NCBI GenBank assembly: GCA_022575985.1
Contig: JAKSXM010000263.1
Span: 8,784,001-8,848,000 of the forward strand
Reading direction: 5' to 3'
Length of the DNA stretch: 64,000 nt
Origin: Anagrus nilaparvatae
Taxonomy: Eukaryota; Arthropoda; Insecta; Hymenoptera; Mymaridae
Position 1 is the first letter of the stretch; each line of letters opens with the position of its first letter. Below the pieces are notes generated by a model that made no database searches, was not told where the DNA came from, and worked only from the letters and a program-made list of their open reading frames with translations. The position numbers and the translations under genes are program-made. Of this stretch, positions 42,339-53,031 are shown one piece after another.

Positions 42339-45263
42339 TTAGGGTGTCGTCAATAACTTTTTTGTACGCAGAATCTCCTCCACGTACCTTGCCACGACGC
42401 TCCATGATTCCTCGTTCTGGAGCATTTTTTCAACTATGTTATCGGGTGTGACTTCCTCCATCTCCATCTCTGCCTCCAGCGCCCTCCTTCTAGTTATCCA
42501 GCGGTCACACTCGAAAAAAGTGTGACGCGCGTCGTCTTGTTTGTCGGGACAAAATACACATTCAGGGCTCACGATCTTTCCCATTCTGAAAAGATAAGAC
42601 TGGAAAAGCCCATGGCCACTGAGGAACTGTGTCAAAAAGTAGTTTACCTGTCCGTGCCCCCTCTGAGTCCAGGGTGCAACCTCTTTTATGAGGCGCTTGG
42701 TCCATGCACTGTCCGCGTGGTCCGCCTAGAACGTTTGCCACTCCAACATTGTAGCTCTCCTAACATCCGCCTTAATATATTCTAGGTCTTCCTCATTTTT
42801 TCTTTCGTATATAAGCTTGCGCTCTTTAGCAAGAAACTGAATTGGAATAATTCCGACAATAACAAGAACTGCCGCTTCTAAGACAGTCCTGTATACGCAA
42901 AAAACCCTCAGAGCACCCTGCCTCTGATCTCTTATCATGCCTTTTGCAAAGATATCCTTTTTCAGTGCCTCACCCCAAATCTCCGCTCCGTACAATAAGA
43001 TGGAGTGAGTTACGGACATTAGCAGCTTTCTTTTGCTGGGCTTAGGGCCATTCATATTTGACATCAGCCTGCTCAAGGCCATTGTCCTGGTACCTGCCTT
43101 CTTGACCCTTTGAGAAATATGCTCGAAATAGGTCCGCTTTGAATCCAGAACTATTCCAAGATATTTGACGAACCTTTTCGTCTCTATAATGGTATCCTCA
43201 TCGACCCGTATCGGGATGACGGTATTGATTTGCTTCCCCGTGAACATCACGATCTTTGTCTTAGCGGCTGCCAGACCTAAACCGTGCTCTTCCATCCATG
43301 CGCATGTCTTTAACATGCAGACGCTCAAGCTGTCCTGAGCTTGTTGTAGGTTCCTTGATATTATCACGAGGGCAATATCATCCGCGCAGTCTATCATAAA
43401 GCAGCCATCCGCCAACTCTAGTCTCAGGATACCATCATAAGAGATGTTCCATAGGTCAGGTCCCAGTATGGAGCCCTGAGCTGCACCTGCTGTCCTTTTC
43501 CTACTCTTCTTCCCTTGAAGAGTCTCGTACAATAGTACTCTGTCGCTTAGGTAGCTTCGTCCTTGCAGGAACTTTGTCCACTTTGCCAAGTTGAATGCGT
43601 TCTTGACGTCAAGAGTAACCAAAAGAGTAATTTTACGAGAGTAATCATTACCCGTTTGGGCCCCCGTTATCGCGTCGACGACCTCCTTCACAGCCCCGAT
43701 CATGGACCGCCCCCGTCTAAACCCGCATTACCGAGGAGATAAATCCCCTGCTGCTTCTACTGCATTTAAAATATGCGGTTGTAGCATTTTTTCGAAGCCC
43801 TTTCCTGCTGTATCCAATATTCCTAAAGGTCGCCAGTAGGACGGGAATGTGAGATCTCCCTTTCCTTTACTAATAAGGACCAGTAGTGCCTTTTTCCATC
43901 GCCTACTGAAGACTCTAGCTCGTAGGCACGTGTTGTACATCATTAAAATCAATTACGGACACTCGTGTGCGGCAATTCTTATGATTTCGGCTGGTATGCC
44001 GTCTGGGTCGGGGGCTTTCTTATTTCTGAGTCCACGGCAGCGAACAGCTCTTCTTGCGTGAAGTCCGGGACATCGTTTACACTAGTTTCCTCCTCTTGGA
44101 CTATTCTTGTCGGGTGCATCGGAAACAGAGCATCAACTACTGTCCTTGCTTCCTCTTCGACCATTAGTGAGCTAGCCGCAAAGTCCCTTATCTTTGACGT
44201 GACTATCTTGAAGCCCAATCCCCAGGGATCGTTGTCCACTTCGAGACATAGGTTCCTTTCACAGCGGATCTTACTGGCATTGATCGCTCGCTTTAATCAT
44301 CGCTTTACTTCTTTATGAACTATCATCAGTCCCTTGCTTCTACGCGAGACTTGGCTCTAGTCGCTCTTCTTCGCGTTATGTGGCTTTGTCTGCGTAGCTC
44401 TGCGATTTCTGTGTTCCACCAGTACCCAGGTGGGTTCCTTCCATTAAACCTTTTTCGAGGCATGGAAACGTCACATGCTTTTTTAAGCAGCGTCATTACT
44501 TCGGATACTACTTTCTCCGCGTCTTCCTTACTTCCTACTCTGCGGGATTTCATTAGAATTGCCCTTTGGCTCATCATTAAAACTCGTATAAATCGTTCTT
44601 TGTTCAGCTTATTAAGGTTCCAGCCTCTTGGTTTTGGCCTATATGCCTCTCCAGGGGGCTGTCTGTCATGCTGAATATCGAACAAAATGTATTGGTGGTC
44701 GCTCGCAGTAAAGACTTCCATAACATGCCAATTATTGACCCTCGTACTCAGGCCTTCAGATGCGAAGGACGTGTCTATTATTGTTTCAACGTAGCTGGGC
44801 CTTCTAAAGGTTGTGGTGTTACCCACGTTTAGAACAGCGAGGCTCAACCTTGATACCATTTCTAGTGTCGCTGCTCCCTTTGAGTCAGTATAAGGCATAC
44901 CCCAGTATACAGCTTTGGCGTTAAAGTCTCCTGTAACTATTAAATTGCCGCCCGTTTCTCTCGCGAAGTCTTCTATATCTGCCAACTTTGTATAATAGTT
45001 CTGTATAGGTCCTGTTGGAGTTAGGTAATAACTCACGTACGTTATGGCTTTGCTTCTAATCCACGCAAAGCCCCTGCCCCTTCCTGATGCTTCAACTGGA
45101 AAATTCCCAGGATTCGCGACCCAAATAGCTGCTGTTCCAAGTTCGTCCCCAAACCAGATGGTTGGGTTTGGATTAGCTGCTGGATAATCTGCCTCTGAAT
45201 TTGGTATATGAGCTGGTTTGCGATCCAGCTTCTATGCATGTTTCCTTGGACTACCTTGATCAT
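42339..45263 (-). pseudogene. ORF2 (endonuclease + reverse transcriptase), element 3
   Basis: Starts MIKVVQGNMH at 45263. Frame breaks occur near 45040, 44330-44240, 43985 and 43725. Endonuclease residues are visible in GDFNAKAVYWGMP and ASDHQYILF. Reverse-transcriptase blocks include LLVTLDVKNAFN, AQGSILGPDLW and a catalytic box that reads CADD (MIDCADDIAL, ~43380) instead of YADD; a Tyr to Cys change here should impair catalysis. About 14 residues are missing after NLAKW compared with element 1. The C-terminus keeps the Cys-His region CVFCPDKQDDARHTFFEC and ends RTKKLLTTP. Clearly dead, but domain order is complete. Confidence 0.85.
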
Positions 45264-46668
45264 TTTGTGGTCGCATTTTTGAACTCAGCGCACTTCCTAG
45301 ATCCCAGGAAGTGCTTGAGTTCTTTTCCCTTCATTTTGGCAGCTTTGCAGAGGAAGCACTGCAGCTTTCCTGTACATTCATCTGCCTTGTGGTTTCCTAT
45401 ACCACATTTAAAGCAAAGTTTGCTTCGGTCAGGTCCCTTGCAATTTTTAGCTATGTGTCCATAAGCTAAACACCTGAAGCATCTCAGTGGAGTTGCCTGC
45501 AGTCTTACTCTGCAGTTACACAGATCTAGGTTAATGATTCCTTTCTTTACCAGCTTAAAAGCAGTCTTTTCATCTATCCCTATTATGGCTAATCTTTGCT
45601 CTCGCATATTAGGCTGAGATAGCTTTACTTGGATCGGTCCCGTTTCCTTCAGTACAGTTTTCAGGGCTGCCTCTACTTCTTCTTCCGTGGTAACGCAATC
45701 GATGTCCCGAATCTGGAGGTTTCTACGTGGTGTCAAACATGCGACGTTCATGTTCTCCCCCATTTTTGCCTTGACTGCCTCGAAAAGAGCTGTTTGACCT
45801 TCTATTTTTCCTCTCATCTCGATCAATACGTTACCGGCTTGAGTTTTTCTTACTGCACAGATGTTAGCTGCAGTAGCCTCTCCGCTAAGGCTCTCCTTGA
45901 TCTGCTTCGAGACAGCCGCGTACGCTCTCCCTTCTGGTAGCTTAATTGCGACTGCCTTGTCTCTAGCTCTAGGAAGCTTCGCTTTCCCCTTGGCGTTCCC
46001 TTTCTTCTTTTCTTTCTTTTGTTCCTTCGGCCAGTGTAATCTTGGAAGTCCTCATTGTCCCCAAGAGGAGTTTCGGTAGGTTCCGGCGTCATGTCTCCAT
46101 TTCCTTCCATTTTCGTCACTGTTTCGTTTGTCATTCTTACCAATGAAACAGTAAGTCTAGGACACGTTGGCGGCTTGGTTGCCCTGGCAGCTGCGAGTTG
46201 TTTTGCCGCAGATGCAGCAGAATTGGCTTTCAGTGCCAAATTTTTTGGGTTACTCCCGCTTTCAGGCTTCTTTGAGGGAGTCTGTTTTCCTGTCTCATTT
46301 CCCTATTCCGAATTTTCTAGAAACCTTTTCTTTGTATTTTGAGCAGCTTTAGATTGCTCATTAATATACTGCTTAAGTTCGCTTTCGATGGACAGTACTT
46401 CTCGCACTTGCATGCCTTTAATTGTCTTCAGCTTGTTTTGATTATTCTTTATCAGCCTAACACCGTCTTGGATTACCATCGAAATGTTAGTCTGCTTTTT
46501 AATTTTTTTTTCCATTTGTGCAACGTGAGATAGCATCTCTTCATATATCTTATCGATTGTCACATGACATTGATTCAAGTTCGTGAAGTTTTTGCCAATT
46601 GAAGTACTGGCAAAAGTCGCCTGAACAATATCGCTTTGTTGGTCTCCATCTATGATTTCACATTCCAT
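45260..46668 (-). pseudogene. ORF1 (gag-like), element 3
   Basis: Begins at the ATG at 46668 (MECEIIDGDQQ; the six upstream in-frame codons start with TTG). The N-terminal part is helical and lysine-rich (KIYEEMLSHVAQMEKK). It stops at 46303, continues in another frame (46239-45850, basic KRKKRRKG stretch) and again in a third (45826-45260). The last part carries an RNA-recognition-like fold region and knuckles CFRCLAYGHIAKNC and CFKCGIGNHKADEC plus CFLC. It is likely an RNA-binding particle protein in the intact element; at least two frameshifts disable it. Confidence 0.8.
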
Positions 46669-47021
46669 GAGCGTCGCTGTGCTCAAGGTGGAAATTTCCC
46701 ATGCTAAGAGCCATATACATAAGGCCTAAGGCGACCTCGAATATGACTTAAATCACACTTAAATTTGGAGAAGACCTTGGAGCCCCTTTTGGTGTGCCGA
46801 TTCCTAAGAGATACTTATGGATAGCGAGCTGCAGCACGTTCATTAAGGATGCACAAAGGAAAAGCAAGACATAGACCCGTTTATAGAGCAGCCTCAGTTG
46901 TTCCAGAAAGCTATGTCCAGTATCTCTGATTCTAGTTCAACCTGGATAAGGCGGCCTGAACTACCTTCCTTTTTCCTCAGCCTTATGAGGCTCCGGGCTT
47001 GGGACCGGTATAGCGGAGTTA
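46669..47021 (-). promoter_or_regulatory. Element 3 5' UTR with one promoter-like module
   Basis: On the minus strand it begins TAACTCCGCTATACCGG and contains one module with the word GGAACAACTGAGGCTGC then CTATAAA and GCCTTG-like sequence. The CTATAAA word could act as a TATA box, but R1-type promoters are usually internal and TATA-less, so that is tentative. Confidence 0.5.
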
Positions 47022-47029
47022 TTATTTAG

Positions 47030-47860
47030 TTAACTCCGCTATACCGGTCCTAAGCCCGGAGCCTCATAAGGCTGAGGAAGGAGGAGGGCGGTTCAGGCCG
47101 CCTTTTTTCAAGGTTGAACTAGAATCAAGGATATAGGATATAGCTCTCTGGAACAACTGAGGCTGCCCTATAAATCGGGTCTCATGCCTTGCATTTCTCC
47201 GGGGACATGCTCTATGCCGTACCCCATGCATCCATTTTAGGAATGCCGCAGACTGCTCATAGTTATCCTATAAGCGGTTCTGGAATAACTGAGGCTGTCC
47301 TATAAACCGGGTTTTTTGCCTTGTCTTTCCCTCGAGCATTCTTGACAAGTATGCAGCCGCAGACTGCTATCCTGAAACTATCCTTGAGGAAGAGGCACAT
47401 TAAAGGGGCTCCAAGGTTTTCTCCAACCTAAGTGCGATTTAAGCCACATACAGGGTTGCCTTAGACCTGACGTATTGGCTCTTAGCATGGGAGAATTCTA
47501 CCTCGAGCACAGCGACGTAGCCGATTAAAGGTAGTCGCGAGTCCTGCTAAATCATGACTGCAGGTCGTTTGTTTCTGGTTGAGTAATGTGTGAAGGTACG
47601 GCCAGAATACTCCGTAATACTAGAGAAGCTCTCTGAGAACATCTAGGCCGCCCTTATAAACAGGGCTCTGTGCCTTTGCTTCTTAATTTAGGTACTTGTA
47701 CCATCGTGCACTCAAGTGAGTGCCGCAGAAAGCCGTCATGTGTCCCCGAGGATTCTGGCTGGGAGCATTATTCTGAAATGAACTTATAGGGGGTCTTTGG
47801 ATCATTCAGACGCAACTTCTAGTTTAGTTCTCCCCCTCTCTCACGACGGGCTAGAATATC
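47030..47860 (+). promoter_or_regulatory. Inverted 5' UTR copy with two to three promoter-like modules
   Basis: The first ~490 bp matches the element 3 5' UTR on the opposite strand, starting at the same terminal base motif TAACTCCGC only about 8 bp from it. It has an extra module: GGAACAACTGAGGCTGCCC at ~47150, TGGAATAACTGAGGCTGTCC at ~47281, and a diverged third at ~47635 (GAGAACATCTAGGCCGCCC), each followed by CTATAAA or TTATAAA. Homology to a coding part is lost after GCACAGCGACG at ~47513, so the ORF1 of this copy is missing. Confidence 0.65.
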
Positions 47861-48470
47861 GCGAGATGGTAAGCAACCATAGTGGTAAAAATCCACCACA
47901 TTGTCACCCGGCCCAGAATGACCAGGTTCCAGGTCAAGAATGACCGTATGATGCTAGACAAATATGGAGCGAAGGTGAATTTCCTCCCATCTACAGGACT
48001 GACATTGATCAACCCTGGAACCATTGAAAGACCGAACACCAGTCCCACTAACTACAACTTTTATCTTTTAAAAAACCAAGCGGCGTGATGCTGCCAATCA
48101 TCGTGGCTCACGGTGATCGGCCCTCCGGGTTGGGATGGCAACCTCCGTAGAGGGTACAAGTCAAAAACTGGGAACTGCACCTCCAGGCCGCCGGATAGTA
48201 TAGGAGCCCGGAGCTGTTTAGATAACTGGTCTGGCTACTCTATCAGCCGGCGAATAATCTCGTTTTCCGTAGCAGTGCCGGGTAGCGCCCGGGCAGGGCC
48301 CTGCTGCGGGGAGCGGGGGGCTTTCCACAAGGCCACTACGCTAGGGGACACCCGGTTCGGGGGGCCGACCATTGCGAGATCACTGCGTTGACTGGCTGCA
48401 TCATGTCCCGCATTCAACTACATAAGACAGAACAGGTTAGAAGAAGAAAACTTTTTTAAAAAAACAAAAT
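47861..48470 (+). other. GC-rich 5' region of element 2 (probable UTR)
   Basis: GC content is much higher than the flanks. Contains CCGGGTAGCGCCCGGGCAGGG and other hairpin-capable words. No open frame with recognisable motif. It ends in an A-rich stretch at ~48440-48480 just before ORF1 remnants. Position makes it the likely 5' UTR of element 2; rRNA was considered and rejected. Confidence 0.45.
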
Positions 48471-48584
48471 GATGAACAAAATAATAATTATCAGGTTCAA
48501 AGCGTGCAGGAACCGCCAATGAACAACAACTAACAGGGCTCCCTAGACCCAAATAACTCAAACGCAGCTGGCCAAGTAGAACAA

Positions 48585-49634
48585 ATGAAGCTGGATAAGC
48601 TTAAAGTGACGCTTAAATGGGGCACTCGATTGTCTAGGCTCATGGAAAATGATAGCATGCAAGATATTCTTGCAAAATATGGCGATGTCCAACAAGCCTT
48701 CAAAGAAACCCAGACGGCTAAAGGTCTGGATACTGATAAAGAAGGCTTTATTGCCGAAAAGAGATATTACAGCAGGAGAACATAATTGAAATGGAGTATC
48801 ATTTCAGCTATATTCAGAAGAAAGCGAGCAGGGTGATAAAAAATGGAGTCCGGAAGTTTGCCAGCTTAGTAGAAAAGCTGGTATTGTTTAAGGAGCGGCA
48901 AACTAAAGCAGTTTCAGCGATATATGAAGCTCTCCTAAAAGAAATGAATGGAAAAGAGGCTCCGATTGGTATCCTCGCCTGATAGCTCATCAGAAACTGG
49001 GCACACGGCAAAAAAGACGAGCGAAGACCCTCCTTTGGAAGGAAATTTTTCCGACGAGGAACGGCAAGATGAAGAGCTCTCAATAACCGAAAAAAAATAG
49101 GAAGGAATTAGAAGAGCAAAGGAAGAAGAAAAAAGTGCTTCAGGAAGATGCGAACAAAAAGAGGCTGCAAGATCAACGCGAAGCGAAGTATTTGCGTGAA
49201 AAAAGCCTACTGGAAACAGGGAAAAACCAGGAAAAGCCCAAGGAGCCGAAGCCAAATGAAACGGCTTTTAATTGGTCTCTCACGGATCATCAAGACCCAG
49301 AGAAACTGGCAAATAACCCTAAGGTAGTCGAGTCTCCTACAGAGACTCAAGTTTCGGAAGATGGCAAAATCCATCAAAGTGAGCAAAATAATGCAAATGG
49401 TCTTAAAAGGATCAGTAAGACCGAGAGGAAAAAGAAAAAGAAGCAAAAAAAGCTGCAGCTTCAACAGGGAAACCAGGTACCTAAAATTCCAGGCCAGTTG
49501 CAAAAACAGGTCCAGGTAGAAAAAAAAAACAAAGTGGATGCCTGGGAAAAACCCAAAAAGAAGCAGAAAGCTAAGAGGAAGAATACTCAGCAGCCAAAAA
49601 GGCCTACTGGAACGGGCAGAACCAAGCCTAGTAC
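48585..49634 (+). pseudogene. ORF1 remnant, element 2
   Basis: Readable in several frames: 48585-48785 (KLKVTLKWGTRLSRLM), a stretch around 48960-49110 after a shift, and 49135-49630, rich in Lys and Gln (KKKKKQKKLQLQQGN). No Cys-His knuckles remain; they were lost in the deletion that joins ORF1 to ORF2 near 49634. The long 211-codon frame 49135-49770 is therefore an accidental ORF1-ORF2 fusion, not a native protein. Confidence 0.65.
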
Positions 49635-50509
49635 TTGGAAAGGGAGAAAGCCAGTTTACTGGTGGACTTCAGAAATAGCGGGGCTCCGCAAGGAGTGCCA
49701 CATGACGCGACGAAGGGTGCAGAGAGTACGGGACAGGCCCGGGGCTGCTGCACTTTCCCATGGATGCTAAACACCGGCTGGCCAAAGCTATCCGTCTAAG
49801 CAAGGCTCTATGCCTGCGTTCATTACTCGAGGATGTAAATAAAGACCCCTGGGGTCTTGGTTACAAAGTCGTAATAGGCAAGTTGAACCGAGGGTCTGAC
49901 AACATGATGGATGCGGGGTCGACCGAATAAATCATCGGCGCTCTTCTCCCTGAGCGCCCCATCCGGGAAAACCCTGTGGAGGCGATACCCAGGGAGGAAG
50001 TGCCATTATTTAGCGAGGACAAGATGGTCAAGGCCATCAAGGCCATGAAAAATGGCAAGGCGCCGGCGCCGGATGGGATACCAGCGGAAGTGCTCAAACG
50101 ATCGGTCAAAATAATCCCTGGTATCCTGTTAAGCATGTTTAATGCATGCTTCGTGGCGGGAGTATTCCCAAAACAGTGGAAAGTGGCACGCCTAGTGCTC
50201 TTGAACAAGGGTAAAGGCCCAAACCCGGGAAGCGAAGATTGTTGATGTCCGTTGTTAACTCTGTCCTGCTTTATGGATCTGAGATCTGGGCGGATATCAC
50301 CAAAACTGCCAAGTACAGACATAAAATATCGTCTGTGCAGAGGCAAGCGGCCCTGAGGATCGCCTGCGAGTACCATACGGTATCCCTTTCGGCGATCCAG
50401 GTAGTAGCATCGGTCATACCCATCGACCTGCTAGCGTTGGAGCGGAAATACATTAACGATATTGTAGAGGACCGCGAAGTGGCATCCACTCGCGCCCGCT
50501 CCAGCTCTA
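49635..50509 (+). pseudogene. ORF2 remnant (linker and RT entry), element 2
   Basis: Begins with WKGRKPVYWWTSEIAGLRKEC, which matches element 1 around residue 280 of its ORF2. An 8-base deletion near 49760 shifts the frame, and a stop occurs in STE*IIGA at ~49928. The RT entry (GKAPAPDGIPAEVL, VFPKQWKVARLVLLNKG) ends at ~50212. It then jumps about 870 bp, by comparison with element 1, to PKPGK-like sequence and LLMSVVNSVLLYGSEIW, so the catalytic YADD is absent. The frame continues to the TIR element at 50510. Confidence 0.8.
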
Positions 50510-51361
50510 CACTGGGAATGAATTGGTTGCGCGAGAAGACAAATCGCAGGCGTCTCGCCCCACTAATATTTATGTATCTCGCGAGCAAAATTTTCGGCTT
50601 CTCAGACACCAAAAATATTTGCTCTCGAGACGAAGCGCACGCAGTTGCCTCGCACAACACTTCCTATACATATTTTAAGCATATACTATATGTATTTATG
50701 TAGTTTGTTATTGATATTATATTTATTATTTTATTATAATATTGCTTTTAAAAAAAATAAAAATATTTTTGTATTAATTATAAACTTGTTCTTTTAAACT
50801 TTAAACAAGACCCTTTTTACTAAAAATGTTTTTGTTAAATATTTAGATAAATAAATTATTTATGTAATAAATAATAATAGTTTAGTAAAATAAGCCGAGT
50901 TTAAAATAACAAGTTTATAATAAACACAAAAAAATTTTTATTTTTTTCAAAAGCACGAGGTTTTTACTAATATTATTTAAAAAAAAAGTGAATTGAAAAA
51001 GTAAATTGAAAAATTTTTTTTAAGTTTTAGATTACTACTTTTAAAAACTATTATTATTTATTTATTTATCTAAATACTTAACAATTATAACATTTTTATT
51101 AAAAGGGTCTAGTTTAAAGTTTAAAATAACAAGTTTATAATAAACAAAAAAATATTTTTATTAACAAACTACATAACATATAAAGTATATGCTTAAAATA
51201 TGTATAGGAAGTGTTGTGCGAGGCAACTGCGCGCGCTTCGTCTCGAGAGCAAAGATTTTTGGTGTCTGAGAAGCCGAAAATTTTGCTCGCGAAATACATA
51301 AATATTAGTGGGGCGAGACGCCTGCGATTTGTCTTCTCGCGCAACCAATTCATTCCCAGTG
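50510..51361. mobile_element. 852 bp element with ~200 bp terminal inverted repeats and TA duplication
   Basis: Ends CACTGGGAATGAATTGGTTG and its exact complement; arms of ~200 bp are almost identical. TA at 50508-50509 and 51362-51363. The orthologous, uninterrupted site is seen in element 1 at ~41502 (CTCTATGAAAGC). The arms are GC-richer and contain TCTCGCGAGC and CTCTCGAGACGAAGCGC words; the centre is AT-rich. No transposase. Long TIRs and TA duplication suggest a non-autonomous Tc1/mariner-superfamily element. Confidence 0.85.
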
Positions 51362-51363
51362 TA

Positions 51364-51559
51364 TGGAAAAATGGCAGAAACGATGGGAAAAAGACGAAGA
51401 GGAAAATGCCCGATGGACGCGCACACTGATTTAAGATTTGCACTGATTTGGGCTCCCAACTTTATAGACTACTGGATTGCCCATTGCTACCTGAAGGTAA
51501 AATATCAGGCGGACAAGGACAAGAAGTTGATCGAAGATAGAATAGGTGATTTGAAGCCG
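51364..51559 (+). pseudogene. Element 2 tail and unassigned linker
   Basis: 51364-51445 continues the element 2 reading (KWQKRWEKDEEENARW), matching MKAWKKRWKKNQEKNA of element 1. 51446-51559 encodes a short QADKDKKLIEDR-like stretch that I cannot assign. Confidence 0.55.
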
Positions 51560-53031
51560 TAGGAGGGAGCAGATGCAGCGGGCCTTGCAGCTCTTTGAAG
51601 AATATTGTACCAGCTTTGGAAGTCAATCGGGTAACCCCGATAAAATCCAATGCATCCTCTTTACGAGAAAACGCAGCCTAGATACCTCCTATCTTTTACG
51701 GCAAAACGCTTGACTTTTCAAAAGAGGTAAATAATGTCGGCGTAATGCTGGATGATAAACTGAACTGGAGGGATAACATGGAGCATGTAACAGCCAAATT
51801 CCTTAATGGATACTGGCTGTGTAGACGTATGGTTGGTCTGAGACTGAAATTGGTAAAATTGATTTATGACGTGGTCATGATCCCTAGGCTCACATACGGA
51901 ACGGCAGTATGGTGGCACAGATCTAACCTCATCACTGAGGGGAAGAACCTGGACTGCCTACAAGAAATGATGCTTAGAAGCATGGTTGGAGCGCCAACGA
52001 ACACTACAAAGACGGCACTTCGTGTGCTGCTCGGTGTTCCTCCGTTTCATATTGTTATAAAAGAATCAGCAGCCAGAACCGCAGCCAGACTACGGGCTCT
52101 GGGCGAATGGGTTCCTGGTCAGGGCAGGCACGCTGCGATCGCGGAACTGCCCGGCATAGAACTACTGAAAAATGACCTAGACAGAACTGCTGGAGAGATT
52201 ACCTTCGAAAATAGGTTCTCCATTAGAATAACCAGCAGGGATGAATGGATAGACGGCACTCACCCCGATGTGTCTCATACAAGAGTCTGGTATACGGAGG
52301 GGTCGGTTCGGCAGCATGGGGTCCTAAAGAAAGAGCCCTCATTAGCTCTGCAGGACCCCTAGCCTCGGTGTTTCAATCGGAAATACTAGCTATAAAGATG
52401 TGTGCGCAGAAGATGCTTCGTCAGGGGACAGAGGGAATGAAAATTAGCATATGCTTAGATACCGTGGCTGCTCTCACCACTCTGGACTTGGTGACAGCTT
52501 TCTCAAAGCTGTTACTCGAATGCAAAACTTCGTTAAACACTCTCGGTAGTCGGAACAAAATTGTGCTTTACCGGGTACCCGCTCACGTGGGTATACCAGG
52601 CAACGAGAAAGCTGAATCTTTAGCCAAGTGACTATGGTATCATGCTTGCATGGAACCAGGTCTAGACTTCCCAACAGAGGCAAGATCTCTGCAGGTTGTC
52701 ACTTCTGAGACACTTACATACACGGGAGCAATTAAGCAGCTATTCAAACCCTCAAAGGAAGGGTGATTCTGGGACCATGCTCGCATGGAACCAGGTCTGG
52801 CCTTCCCTACAGAGACAAGATATCTGCACTATGTCACTTTTGGGACACTAACCGCGAGCACCATCCAAAGGAAAACAAACACAACACAATACCGGGACAT
52901 CCAGGGCTTTTACTTAAAGGGACCAGGATGGACCAACGGGGACTGTAACAGGTGGAGCGCTAGGGGCTTTTAAATTAAGTCGGGTGCTCCGAAGCTTGTC
53001 TCCCCCCACCCAGGCAAAAAAAAAATATAAA
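51560..53031 (+). pseudogene. Fragment of an RNase H-bearing non-LTR retrotransposon
   Basis: A different clade from elements 1-4. It starts in the reverse-transcriptase palm/thumb (NPDKIQCILFTRKRSL, MLDDKLNWRDNME) and continues through the C-terminal domain (LTYGTAVWWHRSNL, RVLLGVPPFH). It then enters RNase H after a frameshift near 52300. RNase H residues are VWYTEGS (first Asp replaced by Glu), SEILAI, CLDTVAAL and YRVPAHVGIPGNEKAE (last Asp replaced by Glu). RNase H in this position is known in the I, LOA and some Jockey-group clades. Stops at ~51712 and 52629 and the shift make it inactive. It ends in a poly-A stretch at ~53020-53031. Confidence 0.75.
52629..52900 (+). repeat. ~135 bp tandem duplication in the retrotransposon 3' part
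   Basis: TTGCATGGAACCAGGTCTAG at ~52646 and TCGCATGGAACCAGGTCTGG at ~52781 begin parallel stretches sharing GACTTCCC/GCCTTCCC, ACAGAG, CAAGATATCTGCA and TGTCACTTYTG words. Confidence 0.65.

Larger units (their letters stand above)
41803..47021 (-). mobile_element. Non-LTR retrotransposon, R1-like, element 3 (nearly full length, decayed)
   Basis: On the minus strand: 5' UTR 47021-46669, ORF1 46668-45260, ORF2 45263-42339, 3' UTR to ~41803 with a poly-T tract on the plus strand. ORF1 and ORF2 share the same ATGA overlap as element 1. The 3' UTR (shared words GTCAACCCGATGTAATGTG, GAAAGGATCTT) matches that of the fragment at 54569-55965, so these two are one family distinct from element 1. Several frameshifts. 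Confidence 0.8.
48471..51445 (+). mobile_element. Non-LTR retrotransposon, element 2 (internally deleted, split by a TIR element)
   Basis: A close relative of element 1 in the parts that overlap. Two large internal deletions (ORF1/endonuclease to the pre-RT linker at ~49634, and RT core at ~50215) and an 852 bp insertion leave only fragments. It lies in the same orientation as element 1. Confidence 0.75.

Noticed and set aside
48113..48420. Possible rRNA or structural RNA in the GC-rich block
   Set aside because: No recognisable rRNA core sequences, and its position just before retrotransposon ORF1 remnants fits a 5' UTR better.
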